Positions 8,250 through 16,576 of a DNA stretch of 42,516 nt are shown piece by piece; position 1 is the first letter of the stretch; the number at the start of each line of letters is the position of its first letter. This DNA is from Flavobacteriales bacterium. Lineage in GTDB: Bacteria > Bacteroidota > Bacteroidia > Flavobacteriales_D > Sanyastnellaceae. Both the position numbers and the translations under genes were made by a program. Where the stretch lies: positions 1 through 42,516 of the forward strand of contig JADFAK010000117.1 of the NCBI GenBank assembly GCA_015665315.1, written 5' to 3'. The notes beneath the pieces were generated by a model, which made no database searches, was not told the DNA's origin, and was given only the letters and a program-made list of their open reading frames with translations.

Positions 8250-9341
8250 TTATTTGACGTTCACCGCCTTCACTGTGTCGCCTGCTTTCACAAGTCCCTT
8301 GCCTTTCACAATCACTTGAGCCTGCGCACCAATATCGTCATTCAACACTTCGAAATAGTCCTTATTGGCCAAGCCTTTCTTCAATTCTACCAATCTTACC
8401 AGTCCGTCCTCGACGACCAACACACAAGGCTGACCTTTCACAATAACCTGCGCCGTTACGGGCAAAGTCATGACGTTTTCTCTGCTGGCAATCTGCATGC
8501 TCACCTTGGCGTACATACCGGGCTTGATTTTACCATCTGCATTGTCGATGTCAATTTCAACGAGCATGGTGCGTGAGTCGCGATCAAATGAATTGGACGT
8601 TCTACTAACATTTGCATGAAATGCTTGTCCCGCCAATTCTGGAAAAGAAACCAGTGCTTCCATTCCTACGCCAATTGCCGCAGCATCCGATCCTGGGAGG
8701 GGAATGCTTAAACGAATAGGATTGTTCTCTTGAATTTCTACCAGGGCAGTTGCATTCGAATTGGACATGCCGCTTTGAACCAAGGCACCTTCGTCGACAT
8801 TTCGCGCCGTGAGAACACCTGAAAATGGCGCCCGTACGTACAGAAATCCAATGCGATCGGTTACTCCGTCGAGTTTAGCTTGTGCCGACAAATAGGCCGC
8901 TCGAGCGTCTTCCAAGATTTGTTTCGGTGTAAGAGCAGGCGTTTTCGCGTAAGAAGATTCCAATCGTTCATAGGTTGATTTCTTCCCTTCCAACTCGGCC
9001 TCGAGCTGTTGCTTTTGGCGATATAGTTCTGGGTTCCTCAGCTCAACGATGGTCTCCCCCTTGTGCACTTGATCACCGATGTCTTTGTGCACTTTTTCGA
9101 CCATTCCACCCTCCATGGCATAGAGCATGACCGAGCGATTGGGCTCTGCCGTTCCCGCGACCACGGTTTCAGCGATAAATGAGTTGGTTGAAGGATTGAC
9201 GACCTCAACGTTCTGAATTGAATTCTTGCTACTCGTGGTATCGGTCGCATCTTTCGACGCTGGCGCACAACCTATGGCAGTCACTAGAAGCCCTGCAACA
9301 ATGAAGTTGGAAATAGTATGTGTAGACAAATTCATGTTCAT
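8250..9341 (-). CDS. RND efflux periplasmic adaptor (membrane fusion) lipoprotein
   Basis: A 363-residue adaptor with a signal peptide ending in the lipobox VTAIGC, so it is probably anchored by lipid in the periplasmic leaflet of the inner membrane. Typical features are the biotinyl-lipoyl half-motif near residues 75-105 (VEKVHKDIGDQVHKGETIVEL), a short alpha-hairpin with Glu/Lys/Leu helices (106-155), the second lipoyl half (YVRAPFSGVLTARNVDEGALV), and a beta-barrel with KPGMYAKVSM. It connects the permease and the TolC-type channel. Its ATG overlaps the permease stop by 4 nt (ATGA), which suggests translational coupling. Confidence 0.9.
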   Translation of the reverse strand: MNMNLSTHTISNFIVAGLLVTAIGCAPASKDATDTTSSKNSIQNVEVVNPSTNSFIAETVVAGTAEPNRSVMLYAMEGGMVEKVHKDIGDQVHKGETIVELRNPELYRQKQQLEAELEGKKSTYERLESSYAKTPALTPKQILEDARAAYLSAQAKLDGVTDRIGFLYVRAPFSGVLTARNVDEGALVQSGMSNSNATALVEIQENNPIRLSIPLPGSDAAAIGVGMEALVSFPELAGQAFHANVSRTSNSFDRDSRTMLVEIDIDNADGKIKPGMYAKVSMQIASRENVMTLPVTAQVIVKGQPCVLVVEDGLVRLVELKKGLANKDYFEVLNDDIGAQAQVIVKGKGLVKAGDTVKAVNVK

Positions 9342-12300
9342 TGCGATTGCTTTTTGCCGATGAGGGCGTAGAGAATTGGGATAATATACAAAGTCAGTAA
9401 AGTAGCCATAAAAGTTCCTCCGATCACGGCAATTGCGAGTGGAACATTGGCCTCAGATCCAACACCGGTAGCCATTGCCGTAGGGAGCAGACCGAAAATC
9501 GTAGTCCCAGCAGTCATCAAAACCGGTCGGAATCGGTCAGATGATCCTTCGATAATCGCCTCCATATTACTGGAGCCAGATTGTATGAGCGAGTTGATCC
9601 TATCGATGAGAATATTGCCATACGAAACCGCAATTCCCACCATCATTATCACTCCCATCATCGATTGAATATTCAAATAAGTCCCTGTAATCCACATGAG
9701 CAGCGCCACTCCGATAATACCGAGCGGGAAGGTTGTAAGGATGATTAGCGGCAAGCGCAAAGATCGAAACAGCGGTGTAATGATTAAAAAGGCGAGTAGA
9801 ATGGCAAGTATGAGTCCGGTCGTCAATTCGCCAAAAGACGTCTTGATCGTGCCCACCTCTCCACTAAAAGTGATCTTGTAACCCGCAGGAAAGTCCATTT
9901 CCCCAATGCGTTTTTCAATTTCGTCGGACACACTTCCTATATCGGCATCTTCGATTCCAGCATACACGTTGAATTCTCTTTGCAGATTAAAGTGATTGAT
10001 TTCCACGGGATTAACAGACTCCGTGATCTCAGAAAAACTGCGAAATGGAACACCTTGGTCGTGGAACTTACTTCCAACAGTCACATTGCTCAACACATTC
10101 TCGTCGTTGATCATGTGCTCGGGATAAGTCACACCCACATAGTAGTGGTTTCCATTCTTCTCGTCGATCCAAAACGCCTTGTCAAAAGTCGCCGACGAGT
10201 TAAGCGCCGACACTATATTCTTGATCGCATCCACAGGTTCAACTCCCCGTTCGGCCGCTTTGATTCGGTCGATATCGATGTCCTTTGTGGGCTGATCAAT
10301 TCGCTGCAAGATTCGCACATCTCTTGTCGCTGGAATTGTTGCGATAGTATCTTGAATTCGCTCGGCAATACCGCGGAGGACGTCCAATTTGTTGCCGATA
10401 ATTTTCACATCGATCGGGGCAGGTTTTCCATCGTTGAGGGCTGCTGTGATGAGTCCGCCCGTGTTGAAACTCAATTCAATACCTGGAAAAGCCGCATGCA
10501 TCTTCTTCCTCAAGATCGACGCATAGTCGAAAGTACTTTTGCTTTGGCCGTCAATCAACTGAATCCCGATAAACGCGTCTTGCGTGCCTGAATTCGGCGT
10601 GTAGGCTGCAGGTAGGTCGTAGAAAATTCCAATGTTCGAGATAATCTGACCGAGATCCGTTCCCAGTTCGGTGCGAATGAGTTCTTCCATCTCGGCGACC
10701 GTCTCGGCGGTGGCTCGAAGCGGTGTGCCCGACTCCATGCGCACTTGAATTTCCATTTGCCCCACATCCGATTGCGGGAAGAGTTCGTATCCCAAATTCT
10801 TCATAAGGAAGAGCGAAACGACAAACATCAATCCGACCACGACTAGCACAGCTCCTTTTCGGTTTAGGGCTTTGATCAAACTGCTCTTATAGCGCGTTTT
10901 GAGGCCTTCGATAAGTCGTTGAAAGAAGCTCAACTTTACCTTTTTGCCTTCTTGGTCTTCAGCCTTCGGCAAATGATTACGGAACAGGAAGGCCGCGGCT
11001 AGAGGCACCAAGGTGAGGGAAAAGATATATGAACCAACCATGGCTCCTCCAACAGTGATTGCCAAAGGAGAAAAGAGAAACTTGGCCATTCCGGTAAGGA
11101 ACATGACTGGAATAAAGACCACGATAATCACCAAAGTCGAGGCCAGAACTGGAGTGGCCACTTCAAGCGCAGCGTCGAGCGAACCTTGCCAAGCACTTTT
11201 TCCCATTTTTAGGTGCCGGTCGATGTTTTCGAGCACCACAATGGAGTTATCTACCAAAAGTCCCAATACCAGAGCTATTCCACCGAGCGTGATGCTGTTG
11301 ATGGCTTGTCCGGTGAAGTAGAGCACCAAGAATCCGAAGAGGATCGACAGGGGCAGACTCACACAAACGATGAGGGCAGATCGGAAATTACCGAGGAAGA
11401 GAAAGAGCACGAGGATAACAAGTACGAGTCCGCCCACGGCTGCTGTCGTAAGTCCAGAAATCGAATTTCGCACGTAGGAACTTTGGTCGAAAATCACATT
11501 GAGTTCGACATCATCCGGCATCCTCTCTTTCAAACCTGGGATGGCAGCTTTCACCGCTTCAACCGAAGCAATTGTATTTGCGCCTGGTCGCTTAAAAATG
11601 GGCAAGTAAACCTGCTCTTTTCCATCGACACAGGCAATATTGGTTTGAATGACGCTGGCATCTTCGGCGTGTCCAACATCCTTGATATAAATCGGATTTC
11701 CGTTGCGGTAGGTGATCACGATGTCGTTGAAATCCTCAACATTGATGATCATTCCTTTGGCGTCGATTCCGTAGTTGATCGCACCTATTTCCGCAATTCC
11801 CGACGGAATCATGGTTGTATTCTTCTGAATAGCGTCGTTGATCTGCGTCTGCGAGATCCCAGTCGCCGCCAATTTATTTGGGTCTACATAAATATGCACT
11901 CGTCTCAAGGAACCGCCGTAAGCTGCAGGGGCTACAATTCCTTTCACCCCGCTTAGCATTTGCCGAAGGTTGTAATAAGCCAAACCATACAATTCCTTGC
12001 CATTTCTCACCTTGCTACTCACTGTGAGCAACATGAGGGGCTTGCTGGCAGTCGGGTCAAAAGGCTGAACCATGGGGGGTAAGGTTCCGGGCGGCTGGTA
12101 ATACATATCACTCATCGCATAGGACGAGGTATTGGCCATGGCCTCGGCCGGATCGACATCTTCACCGTAATAATTGGTCACGATGCTCACACCCATCATG
12201 CTTTTGGAAATCTGCTTTTCGATACCTGGTGACTGTCCCGTCCATCGCTCCATACGGCTGGTAATGTCCTTCTCCACGACCTCGGCAGGCATACCAGGGT

Positions 12301-12445
12301 AGAGCGTGATAATCTGCATCGCCGACTTCTTGAATTGCGGGAGAATATCCACCGGCATTCGCGGCACGAGGACGACAGCCAGAGCCACGACCACCATGGC
12401 CAGAACAAGAACGAGGTAGTGATTTTTGAACGAGAGTTTTATCAT
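9338..12445 (-). CDS. RND-family efflux permease (AcrB/HAE-like)
   Basis: A 1035-residue inner membrane proton-driven exporter of usual RND length. It has TM1 near the N-terminus (HYLVLVLAMVVVALAVVLVP), two large periplasmic loops and two blocks of six TM helices. The TM4 proton-relay motif reads LVDNSIVVLENI: the first Asp is kept and the second is Asn, a variant I recall from other RND pumps. The C-terminal block has GVALLMWITGTYLNIQSM and GIAVSYGNILIDRIN. The motif set is closer to hydrophobe/amphiphile exporters than to heavy-metal CzcA pumps, but substrates are unknown. The TTG at 12451 is open, yet the ATG at 12445 is the better start. The gene is first in an operon ordered permease, adaptor, OMF, GNAT. 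Confidence 0.92.
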   Translation of the reverse strand: MIKLSFKNHYLVLVLAMVVVALAVVLVPRMPVDILPQFKKSAMQIITLYPGMPAEVVEKDITSRMERWTGQSPGIEKQISKSMMGVSIVTNYYGEDVDPAEAMANTSSYAMSDMYYQPPGTLPPMVQPFDPTASKPLMLLTVSSKVRNGKELYGLAYYNLRQMLSGVKGIVAPAAYGGSLRRVHIYVDPNKLAATGISQTQINDAIQKNTTMIPSGIAEIGAINYGIDAKGMIINVEDFNDIVITYRNGNPIYIKDVGHAEDASVIQTNIACVDGKEQVYLPIFKRPGANTIASVEAVKAAIPGLKERMPDDVELNVIFDQSSYVRNSISGLTTAAVGGLVLVILVLFLFLGNFRSALIVCVSLPLSILFGFLVLYFTGQAINSITLGGIALVLGLLVDNSIVVLENIDRHLKMGKSAWQGSLDAALEVATPVLASTLVIIVVFIPVMFLTGMAKFLFSPLAITVGGAMVGSYIFSLTLVPLAAAFLFRNHLPKAEDQEGKKVKLSFFQRLIEGLKTRYKSSLIKALNRKGAVLVVVGLMFVVSLFLMKNLGYELFPQSDVGQMEIQVRMESGTPLRATAETVAEMEELIRTELGTDLGQIISNIGIFYDLPAAYTPNSGTQDAFIGIQLIDGQSKSTFDYASILRKKMHAAFPGIELSFNTGGLITAALNDGKPAPIDVKIIGNKLDVLRGIAERIQDTIATIPATRDVRILQRIDQPTKDIDIDRIKAAERGVEPVDAIKNIVSALNSSATFDKAFWIDEKNGNHYYVGVTYPEHMINDENVLSNVTVGSKFHDQGVPFRSFSEITESVNPVEINHFNLQREFNVYAGIEDADIGSVSDEIEKRIGEMDFPAGYKITFSGEVGTIKTSFGELTTGLILAILLAFLIITPLFRSLRLPLIILTTFPLGIIGVALLMWITGTYLNIQSMMGVIMMVGIAVSYGNILIDRINSLIQSGSSNMEAIIEGSSDRFRPVLMTAGTTIFGLLPTAMATGVGSEANVPLAIAVIGGTFMATLLTLYIIPILYALIGKKQSQ

Positions 12446-12605
12446 CTGCAATCAGGGATTTGCCCAAGAATCGATCGACAAGCACGGCGGTTTCACCCTG
12501 AAATTATCTGGATAAAATGGCATGCTTTTAAGTTGAAGACGAGTACGAAGGCCCATATTGGGCGCAGACAGGTTCCAGCTATAATCGAGAAAAGTGTATC
12601 TATTA

Positions 12606-12613
12606 CAAACATA
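12606..12613 (-). promoter_or_regulatory. Candidate -7 box for the RND operon
   Basis: On the minus strand the bases read TATGTTTG, an exact TAnnTTTG match. A transcript from here would have a leader of roughly 155 nt before the permease ATG. No clear -33 TTG is present, so support is limited. Confidence 0.35.
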
Positions 12614-12723
12614 CAAAGTATTGAGGCAGTAACAGGTGAAATAGGCATGCATGCAGATAAACAAGACGAGTGGTTGGCAAGAGTTTTTTCTTAGAATTGC
12701 GATTGACTTCGTAATTTGGCCGC

Positions 12724-13491
12724 ATGAATGAAGAGCTGGCCAAAACCGACGTATGTCGAAATTGTGGATCGCCTGACATCCGGATTTATTGTGCCGCATG
12801 CGGGCAAAAGACCATGTACCGTCGCTTTAAGCTGAAAGACTCCTTGTTTTGGTTGTTTGCCAAGATCTTTGACATGGAGCAAGGCTTTTTTCACACGACT
12901 CTTGAGCTACTTAAGCGTCCGGAAAAGGTCATAGGAAACTACTTGCAGGGAGCAACTCGTCCCTATTCACACCCTTTTCGATTCATTTTCCTTTGGAGCA
13001 CGATTAGCACGGTTATCAGTTATTGGATAGGTGCTTTCGACATAATCACCGAACAACTGAGCGCGGCCAACCCAGATCCAACCTCAAAAGCAATCAATGA
13101 CTTCATATACAAGTATATCAATTTCATTATTGTGGGGATGGTGCCGTTTCTAGCCCTTTGGGCCAAGTTATTTTATCGAAAGCACAAGCTCAATCTTACG
13201 GAACACATCATTATCAACTGCTTCGCAATGGGAGCGTCGACGGCGGTTGGTTTGGTCTTTAACTTCCTTTATTTTATACCCTCCTTGGTTGGATGGGTCA
13301 TGGCCTTTTCATTCTTCATAATCACCTTTGTCACAGGAAGAGTCTATTCGCGCTACTTCAAAGAGAATATTTTCTTGAGTGTATTCAAATACATCCTCAT
13401 ATATTTACTAGGGACCTTAACGGTCATGGTCGTCGGCTCAATTGTCGCCATTCTTGTTGTGATCATCGGAAAATTCTTGGGCTTTGCCTGA
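12724..13491 (+). CDS. DUF3667 membrane protein
   Basis: A 255-residue protein with an N-terminal zinc-ribbon (CRNCGS...CAACGQK, residues 11-29), a conserved segment RPEKVIGNYLQG, then HPFRFIFLWSTIS and about five hydrophobic helices. This combination matches DUF3667, a widespread Bacteroidota family of unknown function. The zinc ribbon should lie in the cytoplasm. The ATG at 12724 puts the zinc-ribbon at its usual distance from the start. The last 8 nt overlap the next gene, so the two are probably co-translated. A near-match to the -7 box (TAATTTG, one spacer base short) is at 12712-12718. Confidence 0.85.
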   Translation: MNEELAKTDVCRNCGSPDIRIYCAACGQKTMYRRFKLKDSLFWLFAKIFDMEQGFFHTTLELLKRPEKVIGNYLQGATRPYSHPFRFIFLWSTISTVISYWIGAFDIITEQLSAANPDPTSKAINDFIYKYINFIIVGMVPFLALWAKLFYRKHKLNLTEHIIINCFAMGASTAVGLVFNFLYFIPSLVGWVMAFSFFIITFVTGRVYSRYFKENIFLSVFKYILIYLLGTLTVMVVGSIVAILVVIIGKFLGFA

Positions 13492-15730
13492 TCTCTCCTT
13501 GAAATTGAAAAACCCACGTTACCAGCTCGCCATTGTCGTGTTTGGTTCGCTGCTTATCAGTGCCATTTTTTACGGGAGAGTCATGATCGACCCCGGTGCC
13601 TATATGTTTCATCATGGCAATGACGCCGTCAAAAACTACTATGCTCTGGCTTGGTATGTTGAGCACGAGGAGGGCTTGGATTTTGGTGGTATGAAATACC
13701 CGCATGACGGGTTTTATTTGCAGACAGACGGACATCCGCCGGTAGGTTTTTTGTTGAAATGGTTGGGGGCAAGTGGGTCTTTTGCGGTTGCCCTTATCAA
13801 TTGGCTCATGGTAATCAGCATACCGCTGAGCATCGTGCTTTTCTACCTGGTTTTTCGCCGATTGAAGATTCCGTGGGTTTGGGCCTTCTTGGCGTCCTTA
13901 TCTATCATAGCCCTTTCTCCTCAGATAGATCGCATGGAAGGACATTTTGCCCTTTCCTACATGTTCTTCTTTCCACTCACCTTCCTGTTTATCCTGGACT
14001 TAATGAAGGCCAAGCCCCTGCTTCCCTTTCTGAAGCTTCTTGGACTGATCATCGCTTGCTACTTTTTGCATCCTTACTTGGGGGTCATGCTGACTTTTAT
14101 AGCATTGGGCTTTATCCCCTACTTCCTTTTCCACGCGAAGAAAAAGGGGATGGTGATTGGCTCACTAGTCTTGTTCCTTGCTGGCCTTGTACCATTGGGC
14201 ATTTGGAAGATTGTGATGGAGCTTACCGATCCCGTCCAAAACCGAACCACAGACCCTTGGGGATTTTTGGAATTTGTGACGCGTTGGGAATCTCTTTTAA
14301 TGCCGCATCATTACTGGCCTGGTATCCTTCCTGCAGAACATTTCCCAGTGAATTACTGGGAAGGCCAATGCTACATAGGCGTCGGAAGTTATATACTCGC
14401 CCTCGGGATGGTCTTGCTCATCCCGCGAATCACCTTGAACTGGCGTCTCTTTGCCAAAAACTTGCTCTTGATCCTCCCCTGCGCAGCGGCCATTGTTTTA
14501 GCCTTTGGCTACCCCTTCTCTGCTTATCCGTGGATTGCTGAAAAATTTCATTTTCTCGTCCAATTCCGTGCTTTGGGTCGGCTCTCATGGATTTTCTACT
14601 ACCTGGCCATTGGTGGAATGTTTTTCGCCCTGCTCAAACACAACGGCCGTTTCTCGACATTATATAGGACAATTGCCGGAGTGGCTGCCTTCTTCTTTTT
14701 ACTTGAAGGTGGCTTTGTACACAACCAAATGGGGAATTCAATTACGGAATCTGAGAACCTTTTCTCCAAAGAGAAAAAGCAGTCGTTTTTGATGTCCTAT
14801 CCTCAAGCACTGTTTGAAGACATCGAAGCCATTGTACCTGCCCCCATGTATTATGCCGGGTCCGACACCTATTCTACCACAAGCTCGGCTGAAGTATCTA
14901 TTGAGTGCCTGACCCTATCGTACTACACTGGAATCCCAACAACGGCAAATTCTACCTCGCGCGAGCCTGTTCTTCCATCTCTTGAATCTATTCACCTCAC
15001 CTCCCCATCCTTCTATCCCAAATCACTGCTTCAGAAGATGGATTCCTCCTATCATTCGCTCGGGGTGCTCACCACCGACTCCTTGTACGAAGAAATGGGG
15101 TATGACTGCTGTGGCGAGCTAGTCGATCCACTGCTGACACGCGGTGACTGGCATTTGTACTCGCAGAAAAAGGCCGACTTCGAAAAAAGACCCATCTCAT
15201 TGGATTCCACGACGACTGCCGCTCTCAATCTGGTTGGCGACACCATACTAAGCAGTGGAAGAGCCCGTTTCGAATTTTTCAATTTTGACCGACCTGGACT
15301 CGTGAAAACTGAAGATTATAATTTGATCGGAGAATTTCAGGACTCGCTGGCTATGGGCAAGCACATGACATTTTCGTGCTGGGTTCACAATCCGAAACTA
15401 ACCTCACACCCTGGATCGATTTTCGTCGAAACAATTGGAAAAGACCTGAAAAAGGACTGGATCAAACATGAAGCAATCACGAAAGCGACGATGCAAAGTG
15501 GGGACAGTACTCTATTCGAACTAAAATTTGAGTTCCCTAAGCAGATTGACAAGGTCTATTTTTACTTTTTCGCCGTTAACGGAAATTACGACGAGGTGTA
15601 CTTGAGCCACGCACTCGTCCGCCAAACCGAAAGCGATGTGTATGAGAAGGTTGGCTCCATGGTATCAAAGAACAACCACCTCTTCTTGGAGTTAGGTGAA
15701 AGTAATCTGATATACCCAAAAAGGAAGTGA
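13484..15730 (+). CDS. Large polytopic membrane protein, possible GT-C-type transferase
   Basis: A 748-residue protein with about ten TM helices in the first 430 residues and a soluble C-terminal half (about 440-748). The first extracytoplasmic loop contains GNDAVKNYY and KYPHDGFYLQTDGHPP; an Asp in this loop is typical of GT-C fold, lipid-linked sugar transferases. The C-terminal part looks like a beta-sandwich (FSCWVHNP...VYFYFFAVNG). I do not recognise a named family. No ATG precedes the first TM helix: the first is at 13583, inside or after it. Translation therefore probably begins at a TTG (13484, 13499 or 13505). The 8-nt overlap with the DUF3667 gene fits reinitiation. Function remains inferred only from fold-like features. 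Confidence 0.75.
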   Translation: MPDLSLKLKNPRYQLAIVVFGSLLISAIFYGRVMIDPGAYMFHHGNDAVKNYYALAWYVEHEEGLDFGGMKYPHDGFYLQTDGHPPVGFLLKWLGASGSFAVALINWLMVISIPLSIVLFYLVFRRLKIPWVWAFLASLSIIALSPQIDRMEGHFALSYMFFFPLTFLFILDLMKAKPLLPFLKLLGLIIACYFLHPYLGVMLTFIALGFIPYFLFHAKKKGMVIGSLVLFLAGLVPLGIWKIVMELTDPVQNRTTDPWGFLEFVTRWESLLMPHHYWPGILPAEHFPVNYWEGQCYIGVGSYILALGMVLLIPRITLNWRLFAKNLLLILPCAAAIVLAFGYPFSAYPWIAEKFHFLVQFRALGRLSWIFYYLAIGGMFFALLKHNGRFSTLYRTIAGVAAFFFLLEGGFVHNQMGNSITESENLFSKEKKQSFLMSYPQALFEDIEAIVPAPMYYAGSDTYSTTSSAEVSIECLTLSYYTGIPTTANSTSREPVLPSLESIHLTSPSFYPKSLLQKMDSSYHSLGVLTTDSLYEEMGYDCCGELVDPLLTRGDWHLYSQKKADFEKRPISLDSTTTAALNLVGDTILSSGRARFEFFNFDRPGLVKTEDYNLIGEFQDSLAMGKHMTFSCWVHNPKLTSHPGSIFVETIGKDLKKDWIKHEAITKATMQSGDSTLFELKFEFPKQIDKVYFYFFAVNGNYDEVYLSHALVRQTESDVYEKVGSMVSKNNHLFLELGESNLIYPKRK

Positions 15731-15797
15731 TAACACCCTGTTCTATTCACGACCCATTTATTTCGAAAAAATTCATTAGAATTTTACGTAATCTTTT

Positions 15798-15805
15798 TAC
15801 CTTTG
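15798..15805 (+). promoter_or_regulatory. -7 promoter box of tRNA-Ser
   Basis: TACCTTTG is an exact TAnnTTTG match, placed 13 nt before the tRNA 5' end. Transcription would start just upstream of the mature tRNA. No good -33 TTG is visible. Confidence 0.6.
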
Positions 15806-15818
15806 TCGCCCAGTAAAC

Positions 15819-15906
15819 GGAGAGGTGCCTGAGTGGCCGAAAGGACTTGTTTGCTAAATAAGCGTACCTCAAAAGGGTACCCAGGGTTCGAATCCCTGTC
15901 TCTCCG
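15819..15906 (+). tRNA. tRNA-Ser (anticodon GCU)
   Basis: The 88-nt sequence folds as a class II tRNA. The acceptor arm is GGAGAGG pairing with TCTCTCC (one G-T pair), with discriminator G at 15906. The D-arm region reads GCCTGAGTGGCCGAAAGG. The anticodon stem CTTGT/ATAAG encloses the loop TTGCTAA, with anticodon GCT at 15853-15855. A long variable arm (GTACC...GGGTAC) is typical of Ser tRNA, and the T arm contains GGTTCGAATCC. The 3' CCA is not encoded and must be added by the CCA enzyme. It reads AGC and AGU codons. Confidence 0.95.
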
Positions 15907-15910
15907 CACA

Positions 15911-15959
15911 ATCCCGTCAATCACTACGCAAGTAGAAGTTTGACGGGATTTTTCTTTTT
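15911..15959 (+). terminator. Terminator of the tRNA-Ser gene
   Basis: A 10-bp perfect stem (ATCCCGTCAA / TTGACGGGAT) with a 19-nt loop is followed directly by a T-rich run (TTTTCTTTTTA). It lies 5 nt after the tRNA end. Confidence 0.8.
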
Positions 15960-16052
15960 AGTCAGTCTGTTCTGACGCCTACAGCCGTGCCCTGGTCGTC
16001 AATAGAGTATTTCGAAGAGCTATTTCAGCAAAGTTGGCAATGCACTATCCGA

Positions 16053-16484
16053 TCAACAGCATCCTTCATCCATTTGAATGGGAGGGCATGGAACACTTCC
16101 GTAAGAACAATAAACACAGCAATCGCCCTCTTTTGGTTTAAGATTTGCTGAGCAGGACTCACACGTGTAAAAGAACGCACACGCATTAGTAGGCATTGTT
16201 TCCTCTTTAGAGTCTCCACATTTTGGGCATGTTATGACAGATTGAAGTATAACACTCTTCGACTCCATAGCATTCTTTTTTCTTCCTCTAAATTTGTAGA
16301 CTCCATAGGCAAGCAAAACAGCTGCAAGAACCATCAAGATTCCACTGTACCTTTCCAAAGATTCGCTGACGGCAAGCATTCCCGTTGCACCGCCAAGTAG
16401 AACAATCAGCGCAGGCAACCAACAACAAGCTGTCGCAAGAATAAACGCGATCACTCCCCCAGCTATTGATTGTTTGTGGTTCAT
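16053..16484 (-). CDS. MerT-like / GDCCVxC fusion protein
   Basis: A 143-residue protein in two parts. Residues 8-66 hold two TM helices; the first carries the Cys pair of MerT-type mercuric transporters (ATACCWLPALIVLLGGATG). Residues 75-143 match, from memory, the GDCCVxC family: VITCPKCGDSKEETMP, CESCSANLKP, and GDCCVYCSYGSVPCPPIQ. Some members of that family are annotated as selenoproteins; here all positions are Cys, with no in-frame UGA inside. It has 14 Cys, including a terminal CC. MerT moves Hg(II) inward through Cys pairs, so a role in thiol-bound metal or redox handling is likely but not shown. There is no MerR or ArsR regulator next to it. The gene appears monocistronic. Confidence 0.8.
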   Translation of the reverse strand: MNHKQSIAGGVIAFILATACCWLPALIVLLGGATGMLAVSESLERYSGILMVLAAVLLAYGVYKFRGRKKNAMESKSVILQSVITCPKCGDSKEETMPTNACAFFYTCESCSANLKPKEGDCCVYCSYGSVPCPPIQMDEGCC

Positions 16485-16576
16485 TCTGTTCCTTGTAATT
16501 TAAGACGTGTTCACGTTTCATCTCGCGAAGAGCCTAAGTTACAAGTCCCTAGCTCTCCATACACCCCACAATTTAT

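Noticed and set aside
9980-10591. 203-codon plus-strand frame inside the RND permease gene
   Set aside because: It is antisense to a well-conserved permease and reads as low-complexity, non-family protein.
11213-11956. 247-codon plus-strand frame inside the RND permease gene
   Set aside because: Antisense to conserved TM helices; no signal or motif of its own.
13759-14541. 260-codon frame in another phase of the large membrane protein gene
   Set aside because: The overlapping frame with TM helices is longer and continuous; this one lacks any domain pattern.
16053-16484. Selenoprotein reading of the GDCCVxC gene
   Set aside because: All Cys positions are encoded by Cys codons and no in-frame UGA interrupts the gene.
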